Assembly (NCBI GenBank): GCA_965370045.1 | Contig: CBDUSI010000131.1 | Span: 1 to 12,204 of the forward strand | DNA from: CAZONU01 sp965370045 | GTDB taxonomy: Bacteria; Planctomycetota; SZUA-567; JAKLDR01 | Length of the DNA: 12,204 nt | Direction of reading: 5' to 3' | Shown here: in pieces, positions 6,508 to 12,204 of the stretch | How positions within the stretch are numbered: position 1 is the stretch's first letter | Layout: each line of letters starts with the position of its first letter | Translations under genes and position numbers: made by a program | Notes under the pieces: model-generated | Told to the model about the DNA's origin: nothing | Databases searched by the model: none | The model's input: only the letters and a program-made list of their open reading frames with translations

Positions 6508-6705
6508 CTACTTGTCCTTCATCATCCGCTTGAGTGCCCGGGCCAGCTCGGCGGGGTCCTGCTTTTCGATGGCCTTCCGGGCGCCCGCGGCGGGGTCGGC
6601 CGGAAGCTCTTCGACCGGCGGCGGCGGGCCCTTCTTCTTCGGCTCGCCGGGCCTCTTCTTTTTGAGGATGCCCAGCTCGCGCAGCAGGTCCCAGAGCAGT
6701 TCCAC
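6508..6705 (-). CDS. Small basic protein of unknown function (65 aa)
   Basis: This short frame uses GTG as start, with GAGG about eight bases upstream. Its codons end in G or C almost throughout, as in neighbouring genes, which supports real coding. The product begins with an amphipathic or hydrophobic helix (ELLWDLLRELGIL). A Lys/Pro-rich linker follows (KKKRPGEPKKKGPPPPVEEL), then an Ala-rich charged helix (ARKAIEKQDPAELARALKRM). There is no signal peptide, Cys or known motif. It lies downstream of mfd on the same strand, separated by an inverted repeat. It might be an accessory or membrane-associated peptide, but no function can be assigned. Confidence 0.55.
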   Translation of the reverse strand: MELLWDLLRELGILKKKRPGEPKKKGPPPPVEELPADPAAGARKAIEKQDPAELARALKRMMKDK

Positions 6706-6723
6706 GACGGCGACCTCAGTCTT

Positions 6724-6804
6724 CAGTTTTCTGTGTTCGGTTTTCAGTGGCGGAATGATACACGGTCAACCTCCTGAACACTGAAGTCCGAACACTGAAA
6801 ACTG
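6724..6804. repeat. AT-rich imperfect inverted repeat between mfd and the small gene
   Basis: The left arm (6724-6749) begins CAGTTTTCTGTGTTCGG. The right arm (6779-6804) is its reverse complement at 23 of 26 positions, and the loop is 29 bases. The arms are built from CAGTTTTC and GTGTTC words, and their base composition differs sharply from the flanking genes. It could fold as a long hairpin ending mfd transcription, but neither side has a T run. A dispersed intergenic repeat is the other reading. Confidence 0.7.
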
Positions 6805-6809
6805 GATTG

Positions 6810-9800
6810 TCATTTAACAATCATCCTATCCAACACCCCCTTCGTCCACTCGAAGAGCGCTTCCCCCTCCGCGAACTTCTTGGGTATTGCCAGGGTGAGG
6901 GTCTCCGAGTTGGGGAAGCGCGGCGCGCCTCTTCGTTTGAGTGCAGCCGCCGCTTCACGCGCCTGCCGCCCGAAGAACTTGATCGAGAGCCGTCCGTCTT
7001 CAATGCCCACGAAGGCCGCCCGCGCCCGGCGCGCGCGGACCCTGACCCGGGCCTCGGTCACCAGCCGCGCGGCCTCGGGAGGCAGCTGCCCGTAGCGGTC
7101 GGCCAGCTCGGCGACCAGGTCGTCCAGTCCCTGGTCCGCGGTGCAGGCCGCCAGCCGGCGGTAGACCTCCAGCCGCGCGCTCTCGTCGGGCAGATACTCA
7201 TCGGGCAGGAGCGCGCTGCGGGCCAGGTGCACCGAACACTCCCACTCCTCGGGCACCGGCTCACCGCGCAGTTCGCGCGCGGTGCGCTCCATCAGCCGGG
7301 AGTAGAGCTCGTAACCCACCGCGACGAGGTGCCCGCTCTGCTGCTGGCCGAGGACGTTGCCGGCCCCGCGGAGCTCCAGGTCGCGCATGGCCAGGCGGAA
7401 GCCGGCGCCCAGGTCGCTGAACTCCTCCAGGGCCTTGACCCGCGCGAGGGCCTCGCCGGTGATCATCTCCTCGGGGGGGATTAACAGGTAGCAGTAGGCG
7501 CGGTGACGGTAGCGGCCCACCCGCCCGCGGAGCTGGTGCAGGTCGGCCAGGCCGAAGCGGTCGGCGCGGTCTATGAAAATAGTATTGACGTTGGGGATGT
7601 CCAGGCCGGACTCGATGATAACTGTAGAAACCAGCATGTCCGCCCGGCGCGCCAGGAAGTCGCCCATGGCCCGGTCCAGCTCGTTCTCGGACATCTGCCC
7701 GTGGGCCACGGCGATGCGCGCCTCGGGGACCAGCTCCTCCAAGCGCGCGGCTATCCGGTCGATGCTGTGCACCCGGTTGTGCACGAAGTAGACCTGCCCG
7801 TCGCGGGCCAGTTCGCGGAGCACCGCCCGGCGAATCAGGTCGTCGTTCCAGCGGGCCACGCGGGTGCGCACCGCCAGGCGGTCGGCCGGGGGGGTGCCCA
7901 GCGAGGAGATATCCCTGAGCCCCAGCATGGCCATGTGCAGCGTGCGGGGTATGGGCGTGGCCGTGAGGGTCATGACGTTCACCGCCGCGCGCAGGCACTT
8001 GAGCTTCTCCTTGTGGGCCACCCCGAAGCGCTGCTCCTCGTCGATGATCACCAGGCCGATGTCGCGGAACTCCACGTCGGGCTGCAGCAGCCGGTGGGTG
8101 CCAATCACCACGTCGGCCTGCCCGGAGGCCATGGCCTTGAGTATCTCGCGCTGCTGGCTCCCGGTGCGGAAGCGGCTCAAGACCTCGACGCGCACCGGGT
8201 AGTCGGCCATCCGCTCGCGGAAAGTGCGGCCGTGCTGCTCGGCCAGCAGTGTAGTCGGCACCAGCACGGCCACCTGCCGTCCGCCGGTGGCCACCTTGAA
8301 GGCCGCGCGCACGGCGATCTCGGTCTTGCCGAAGCCCACGTCCCCGCAGAGCAGGCGGTCGCCCGGGCGGGGACTTTCGAGGTCCGCGCGGACCGCCTCC
8401 CAGGCGGCGGACTGGTCGGGGGTGTCCTCGTAGGGAAAGGAGGCCGCGAAGGCCCGGTTCCACTCGTCGTCCGGCGGGCAGGTGATGCCCGGCTGGCGGG
8501 CGCGCGCGGCGGACAGCTCCAGGAGATCGGCGGCGATGTCGCGCACCGCGCGGCCGGCCCGCAGGGTCTTCTCCGCCCAGCTCTTGGAGCCGATGCGGCT
8601 GAGCGCCGGCTTGGCCGCCCCGGGCGCCAGGTAGCGGGAGACCAGGTCGATGCTGGTCGCCGGCACGTAAAGTCGCACGTCATCGGCATATTGCAGAGAA
8701 AGGTGCTCCTCCAGGCGTTCGCGCCTCTCGATAGTTTCCATGCCCAGGTACTTGCCGACGCCATGCGTACGGTGGACCACGTAGTCGCCGGGGGCCAGGT
8801 CCGCCAGGCTCTCGATGGGGATGCTCGGCGGCGCGAGCCGCTGCCGGAGGCGGCGGCGCTCACGATAGCGCCCCAGAAGCTCGCGCTCGGTGACCACCGC
8901 GAGCGAGCCCGCCGGCCAGTCGAACCCCGCGCTCACCCGCCCGACCAGGAGCTTCAGCGCCGCCCGCCGCTCCGGGCAGTGCTCGGCGAGGAGCTCGGCG
9001 AGCCGGCCGCTCTCGGCGCGGTTGTCGCTGAATACCAGAACGCGCCGGCGTTCACCGGCCAGCTCGGCCAGGGCGCTCACCGCCTCGGCGGCATCGGGGT
9101 GAGAGAGCCGCTCAAGGCTGCGCGCGCCGAAGTCCAGTTCCCCGGGCGCGTCGGTCCCCACCCGGCGCAGGACCAGGCGGCCGGGGACGCCCTCCAGCCT
9201 GGACGCGAACGCCTCGACGCTGGGCACGCGCCGGCCGGGCCGGCCGGTGAAGCCCGCGGCGTAGAGCTCGGCGTGGGCCCGGATGTCCTCGGGCTCGAAA
9301 ACCGCCAGCAGACCTCCCGCCGGCAGGTAGTCGAAGAGCGAGGCCTCGGCGCCGGAGAAGGCCGCCGCGCGGTCCAGCCCCGCCAGGCGCACCGAGGAGA
9401 TCGGCGCCGTCGAGCGCTGGGACTCCGGGTCGAACTCGCGGAGGCTCTCGACGCGCTGGTCGCCGAGCTCCACGCGGCAGCCGGCCGAGCTGAAGAGCGG
9501 AAAGACGTCGACGATGCCCCCGCGCACCGCGAACTCGCCCGGAGCGGAGCAGGCCGGCACGCGCTCGTAGCCGCGCTCGGCGAGCCAGTGAAGGAGTTCC
9601 CCGCGGTCGAGCATCTGTCCTGAGCGCAGCTCTCGCTGGCCCCGGAAGAGCTTCTCCGGCCTGGGCACCGGCTGCATCAGCGCGGCGGCGGGGGCCACGA
9701 CGACGACGGGCTCCCCGTCGTCGGCGGCGCGGCGCAGACCCTCCAGCGCCCCCAGGCGCGCGGCCAGGCAGTCGCTTTCGGGCTCGTCGGACTCGCCGGG

Positions 9801-10061
9801 CAGCACGTCCCAGGCGGGGAAGCCATGCACCTCGACGGTCGAGAAGGCCGCGAGGTCTTCCTCCAGGCGCTCGGCCTCGTCGGCGCCGGGGCAGGCCACC
9901 AGGACCGAACGCGCCAGGCCTCGGCCCAGCGCGGCCAGCAGCAGCGCGCCGGCCGAGCCCCACAGCCCGGCGCACTCCACTGCCTGGGCGCCGCCGGACT
10001 TCAGCCTGTCGAGGAGCCCCGCGGCGAAGTCGCCCGCGGCGATGGCGCGGACGATCTCCAT
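6810..10061 (-). CDS. mfd: Transcription-repair coupling factor Mfd
   Basis: Mfd is a cytoplasmic DNA translocase that displaces RNA polymerase stalled at lesions and recruits UvrA for nucleotide excision repair. From the ATG at 10061 the protein has 1083 residues, close to the usual 1100-1150. The N-terminal third is the UvrB-like region (FAVRGGIVDVFP). The RNA polymerase-interacting domain starts near 425 (GDYVVHRTHGVGKYLG). The translocase carries Walker A GDVGFGKTE (Lys579), the DEEQ box (674-677), TATPIPRTL (about 699) and QLRGRVGR (about 845). The C-terminal domain (LPDEYLPDESARLEVYRRL) is the autoinhibitory D7. All key motifs are intact. The start is uncertain: the frame continues to an ATG at 10127 and a TTG at 10163, with no clear Shine-Dalgarno for any. 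Homology begins near the 10061 start. It lies downstream of the acetyltransferase on the same strand. Confidence 0.97.
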   Translation of the reverse strand: MEIVRAIAAGDFAAGLLDRLKSGGAQAVECAGLWGSAGALLLAALGRGLARSVLVACPGADEAERLEEDLAAFSTVEVHGFPAWDVLPGESDEPESDCLAARLGALEGLRRAADDGEPVVVVAPAAALMQPVPRPEKLFRGQRELRSGQMLDRGELLHWLAERGYERVPACSAPGEFAVRGGIVDVFPLFSSAGCRVELGDQRVESLREFDPESQRSTAPISSVRLAGLDRAAAFSGAEASLFDYLPAGGLLAVFEPEDIRAHAELYAAGFTGRPGRRVPSVEAFASRLEGVPGRLVLRRVGTDAPGELDFGARSLERLSHPDAAEAVSALAELAGERRRVLVFSDNRAESGRLAELLAEHCPERRAALKLLVGRVSAGFDWPAGSLAVVTERELLGRYRERRRLRQRLAPPSIPIESLADLAPGDYVVHRTHGVGKYLGMETIERRERLEEHLSLQYADDVRLYVPATSIDLVSRYLAPGAAKPALSRIGSKSWAEKTLRAGRAVRDIAADLLELSAARARQPGITCPPDDEWNRAFAASFPYEDTPDQSAAWEAVRADLESPRPGDRLLCGDVGFGKTEIAVRAAFKVATGGRQVAVLVPTTLLAEQHGRTFRERMADYPVRVEVLSRFRTGSQQREILKAMASGQADVVIGTHRLLQPDVEFRDIGLVIIDEEQRFGVAHKEKLKCLRAAVNVMTLTATPIPRTLHMAMLGLRDISSLGTPPADRLAVRTRVARWNDDLIRRAVLRELARDGQVYFVHNRVHSIDRIAARLEELVPEARIAVAHGQMSENELDRAMGDFLARRADMLVSTVIIESGLDIPNVNTIFIDRADRFGLADLHQLRGRVGRYRHRAYCYLLIPPEEMITGEALARVKALEEFSDLGAGFRLAMRDLELRGAGNVLGQQQSGHLVAVGYELYSRLMERTARELRGEPVPEEWECSVHLARSALLPDEYLPDESARLEVYRRLAACTADQGLDDLVAELADRYGQLPPEAARLVTEARVRVRARRARAAFVGIEDGRLSIKFFGRQAREAAAALKRRGAPRFPNSETLTLAIPKKFAEGEALFEWTKGVLDRMIVK

Positions 10062-10127
10062 CCGCCCGCCGCCGCGCTCTTCGGGCTCCGGGAGGGCACT
10101 GGGCGGCTTCCTGCTGCGTCCGGGCAT

Positions 10128-10172
10128 GCTCTTGATTCTCGCCGGGAGCTTTCCCGGGCGCAAGCGGGACTG
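10128..10172 (-). promoter_or_regulatory. Inverted repeat between the acetyltransferase stop and mfd
   Basis: The minus strand carries CTTGCGCCCGGGAAAG followed by CTCCCGGCGAGAATCAAG. This gives a GC stem (CGCCCGGGA with TCCCGGCG, one bulge) flanked by CTTG/CAAG. No T run follows, so it is not a standard terminator. It may attenuate or separate mfd expression from the upstream gene. Confidence 0.3.
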
Positions 10173-10661
10173 CTAGCCGCCGTCCGCCAGGCGGTCCAGG
10201 GCCTCGCCGGTTATGCGCTGCACGGTCCACTCGTCCATGGCCACGGCGCCCAGCTTGCTGTAGAAGTCGAGCGCCTTCCGGTTCCAATCCAGCACCCCGA
10301 ACTCCAGCCGCCCGCAGTCACGCTCCCTGGCGATCCCCGCCAGCCGCCCGAAAAAAGCGGTGCCCAGGCCCTTCCCGCGGAACTCGGAACGCACGAAGAC
10401 GTCCTCCAGGTAGATGCCCGGCCGGCCCAGAAACGTCGAGAAGTTGTGAAAAAAGAGCGCGAAGCCCGCCGCCTCACTGTCGACCTCGGCGATCAGCACC
10501 TCCGCGCAGCGGCGCTCGCCGAAGAGCGTTTCGGCCAGCAGTTCCTCGGTGGCCACAACTTCGCCGGAGAGCTTCTCGAACTCGGCGAGCTCCCCGATGA
10601 ACTGGAGGAGCAAGGGGACGTCCTCGCTAACAGCCGCTCGGATGTTTACCGGGACAGTCAT
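10173..10661 (-). CDS. GNAT-family N-acetyltransferase, diamine/SAT1-like
   Basis: This 162-residue protein is a GNAT acetyltransferase resembling diamine (spermidine/spermine, SAT1-type) acetyltransferases, which move acetyl from acetyl-CoA to a primary amine. Diagnostic segments are ELAEFEKL (24-31), GFALFFHNFSTFLGRPGIYL (66-85), and ED(V/L)-F-V-x-x-E-FRGKGLG with the CoA pyrophosphate loop at 95-100. VLDWNRKALDFYSKLGA (123-139) carries the likely general-acid Tyr134, and DEWTVQRITGEAL lies near the end. The ATG at 10661 has AGGAG at good spacing; an in-frame ATG at 10694 has none and would add a non-conserved extension. The substrate could be a polyamine, a thialysine-like amine or another small amine. 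It is probably transcribed ahead of mfd, with no clear functional link. Confidence 0.88.
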   Translation of the reverse strand: MTVPVNIRAAVSEDVPLLLQFIGELAEFEKLSGEVVATEELLAETLFGERRCAEVLIAEVDSEAAGFALFFHNFSTFLGRPGIYLEDVFVRSEFRGKGLGTAFFGRLAGIARERDCGRLEFGVLDWNRKALDFYSKLGAVAMDEWTVQRITGEALDRLADGG

Positions 10662-10957
10662 TGTCTCTCCTCGTGCCAGCACGGTGACGGCCATGTAGAG
10701 CGCCGGGTGGACGTCGCACCCCGGCGCGCGGAACTATTCGGTTCGGCTCATCCCGGCGATTCTCGCCGGGGCGCGCCGGGGTTCAAGGAGCCTAACGCGC
10801 CCGATGCGCCCCGGCCGGAAGGCTGCACAGGTGCAAGGACACGGTCGCGAGGAAGCTTGCGCGGTTTCTTGCAGTCGGGCGGTGTCCTGCCCGCCGGAAT
10901 GCGGTATACTTAATGGGGTGTCTCGAGTTCGCAGGACAGGGGATTGGAGGCGGAGCG
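10662..10957. promoter_or_regulatory. Divergent intergenic region between acetyltransferase and secreted protein
   Basis: These 296 bases separate two divergent genes and should hold both promoters. A perfect eight-base-pair hairpin with a three-base loop lies at 10752-10770 (CCCGGCGA-TTC-TCGCCGGG). On the plus strand TATACT at 10905-10910 is a good -10 candidate for the downstream secreted protein, with a poor -35 (TGTCCT, 10883-10888, 16-base spacer). No clear minus-strand promoter is visible. No open frame here is convincing. Confidence 0.35.
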
Positions 10958-11629
10958 ATGAAAGCACTGGCGACCTGCATGCTTCTGACCGCGCTGGCCC
11001 TCGGCGCGGCCTCGGCGGGCGAGACCGGAAGCGCGAAGGGCATCTTCAACAAGCGGCCCGACCCGCCGTACGCGCGCGGTGAACGCGTTGACCCCTTCAC
11101 GCTGGGGAAGTCGGCCGAGCCGCCGCCGCCAACCACCAACTGGCAGAAGATACTCGCGATGCTCAGCGACCGGAAGCCGGCGGTGCGGCTGAGCGGCGCC
11201 GAGAAGCTCCTCAGCTTGGATAATGATAATGCAGACCGCTTCGACCGCTGCCTGGCGGAGTGCCGCAAGCAGACGTCGGTCCTGGAGCTGGCCATCGCGG
11301 AGCTCCGCAGCAAGCCCGACCTGGCCCCCGGGAAGCTGGACGAGTTCCGGGCCCTCCTCGAAAAGTACGAGCGCCTGGCGGCCACCGCCCGGCGGCTCAA
11401 ACAGCGCGAGGATATCAGCAGCGAGTTCACGGCCATGAAGGTGACCGTCCAGGGCATCGTCTGGTCACAGAAGGGCACCTCCTCGGCGGCAGTCAACGGC
11501 CACCTGGTCACCGACGGCAGCGTGCTGCACCTCGGCGGCGAGAAGTGCCCGGAACTCCGCGTCCGCCGCGTCCTCCGGAAATCGGTGGTCTTCCTCTACC
11601 GCGGCATGGAGGTGGTCGTAAAGCTCTAG
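10958..11629 (+). CDS. Secreted protein with PilP/GspB-like layout, function unknown
   Basis: This 223-residue protein starts with a Sec signal peptide (MKALATCMLLTALALGAASA, cleavage about 20). A Pro-rich segment with RVDPFTLG (43-50) follows, resembling the (R)DPF start of PilP/GspB/GspC-like periplasmic pilus or secretion proteins. A helical middle (about 62-158) is rich in Leu, Glu and Arg. The C-terminal module (about 159-223: VTVQGIVWS, AAVNGHLVTDGSVL, LRKSVVFLYRGMEVVVKL) has the spacing of the small beta domain in those families: an x-G-I-x-W strand, an N-G turn, then V-x-L-x-x-G-x-x-x-x-L. This is a weak, memory-based match; no other pilus or secretion gene is in the window. The ATG at 10958 has GGAGG about seven bases upstream; a start at 10913 would precede the signal peptide and is less likely. 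Confidence 0.75.
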   Translation: MKALATCMLLTALALGAASAGETGSAKGIFNKRPDPPYARGERVDPFTLGKSAEPPPPTTNWQKILAMLSDRKPAVRLSGAEKLLSLDNDNADRFDRCLAECRKQTSVLELAIAELRSKPDLAPGKLDEFRALLEKYERLAATARRLKQREDISSEFTAMKVTVQGIVWSQKGTSSAAVNGHLVTDGSVLHLGGEKCPELRVRRVLRKSVVFLYRGMEVVVKL

Positions 11630-11762
11630 CAGATCGTTGAAACGTGCAGCTCCGGCGCCTTTGAGCGCGTAAGCCATTGGGGCTGCGGGGAAAAGAGCAG
11701 CAAGGCGGCGGTCGCAATCCGTTCCGCGTATCTTGCCTGTCAGTATTGAGGCTTTACCGCCT

Positions 11763-11790
11763 TGCATTTCGAAGCGGAACCCGCTAGGAT
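11763..11790 (+). promoter_or_regulatory. Candidate sigma70-like promoter for the last gene
   Basis: TTGCAT (11763-11768) and TAGGAT (11785-11790) are spaced 16 bases apart and match the -35 and -10 consensus at four of six positions each. The start codon at 11815 follows after AGGGGGG (11801-11807). The -35 overlaps the right arm of a nine-base inverted repeat (GCAAGGCGG at 11700-11708, CCGCCTTGC at 11757-11765). Confidence 0.3.
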
Positions 11791-11814
11791 ATGGACCTAT
11801 AGGGGGGAACCTAT

Positions 11815-12156
11815 ATGCCCGACGTCACGGGTGTACCGTCAACGGCTCCGAGCGGCCCGGGTCCTGAAAAGGCTCCGGACGGCTCCGCTGTGCCGCCGGC
11901 GGGAAGCCCCGGGAGCTTCAAGGCGCACCTGAATGCCAAGCTGGCCGCCCGGCGCGCCCGGCGCTCGGTGCCCCAGGCCCACCTGGACGAGATCATCCGC
12001 CTGTTCAACCGCGCCGGCGAGGCCTTCGAGGCCGCGCGACTGGTGACCAAGTATCCGCCTATCGAGAAGGACGACGCCCTCTACGAGGTCCGCACCGACG
12101 TCGGCACCCACCGGGTGATCCGCGCGCGGGACGGCAGCTACACGGTCTTCGACTAG
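11815..12156 (+). CDS. Small protein of unknown function (113 aa)
   Basis: I do not recognise this protein. The first 32 residues are a Pro/Gly/Ser/Ala-rich, probably disordered segment. A basic helical region follows (FKAHLNAKLAARRARRSVP, about 35-53), then a helix (LDEIIRLFNRAGEAFEAARL, about 57-76). It ends in a short beta-rich module (ALYEVRTDVGTHRVIRARDG, then SYTVFD). There is no signal peptide, Cys or membrane segment, so a cytoplasmic location is likely. The basic region could contact nucleic acid or another polyanion, but that is only inference. The ATG at 11815 has a strong AGGGGGG seven bases upstream, and codon use fits the neighbouring genes. It stands 185 bases after the secreted protein and may be transcribed separately. 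Confidence 0.65.
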   Translation: MPDVTGVPSTAPSGPGPEKAPDGSAVPPAGSPGSFKAHLNAKLAARRARRSVPQAHLDEIIRLFNRAGEAFEAARLVTKYPPIEKDDALYEVRTDVGTHRVIRARDGSYTVFD

Positions 12157-12204
12157 GCTGTGTCTGCTAATTCTCTAAAGGACTGGGGGTGTGTTGGTCG
12201 ATAT

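Noticed and set aside
7503..9623. Very long plus-strand open frame opposite mfd
   Set aside because: It mirrors the mfd coding strand in GC-rich DNA; its translation is low-complexity His/Gln/Ala/Arg-rich with no domain, while the minus strand encodes complete Mfd motifs.
11465..11767. Minus-strand frame across the end of the secreted protein gene
   Set aside because: It overlaps the C-terminal module of a better supported gene and shows no motif or convincing start.

Overview
The window is very GC-rich, gene-dense bacterial DNA with strong G/C preference at third codon positions. Genes have Shine-Dalgarno sites of the AGGAG type and at least one perfect sigma70-like -10 box. A B12-dependent radical SAM enzyme, a family-39-type membrane glycosyltransferase and several lineage-specific secreted proteins suit an uncultured environmental bacterium. 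Planctomycetota or another high-GC candidate phylum is possible, but no gene here fixes the taxonomy. I see no phage, transposase, CRISPR, rRNA or tRNA signal.

Layout. (1) At 1-1333 (+) is the 3' part of a polytopic GT39/ArnT-like glycosyltransferase, cut by the window edge. (2) At 1348-6152 (-) is a compact five-gene cluster, probably one operon. In transcription order it holds two small paralogous proteins that overlap by ATGA, a third and larger paralog, a B12-binding radical SAM protein, and a secreted protein of unknown function. The three paralogs share a leader-like N-terminal helical domain, then an Ala-rich transmembrane stretch, then Pro-rich repeats built on G-x-R-x-D-x-P. (3) At 6153-6507 is a gene-free stretch with the likely promoter of that cluster (TATAAT), a weak terminator and other possible structures. 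(4) At 6508-6705 (-) is a small basic protein gene. An AT-rich imperfect inverted repeat at 6724-6804 separates it from mfd. (5) At 6810-10061 (-) is the transcription-repair coupling factor Mfd, preceded by a GNAT acetyltransferase of the diamine/SAT1-like type at 10173-10661 (-). (6) Divergent from these are a secreted protein with a PilP/GspB-like architecture (10958-11629, +) and a small unknown protein (11815-12156, +).

The most interesting region is the 1348-6152 cluster. Its arrangement of leader-like domain, membrane segment and repeated motif next to a B12 radical SAM enzyme suggests an uncharacterised peptide or protein modification system. In that reading the three paralogs are substrates and the radical SAM protein is the modifying enzyme. 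This is inference from architecture and gene order. The simpler alternative is a family of membrane-tethered proteins that happen to sit beside the enzyme. The third paralog also carries a cysteine-free thioredoxin-like domain, so it may be a scaffold or partner and not a substrate.
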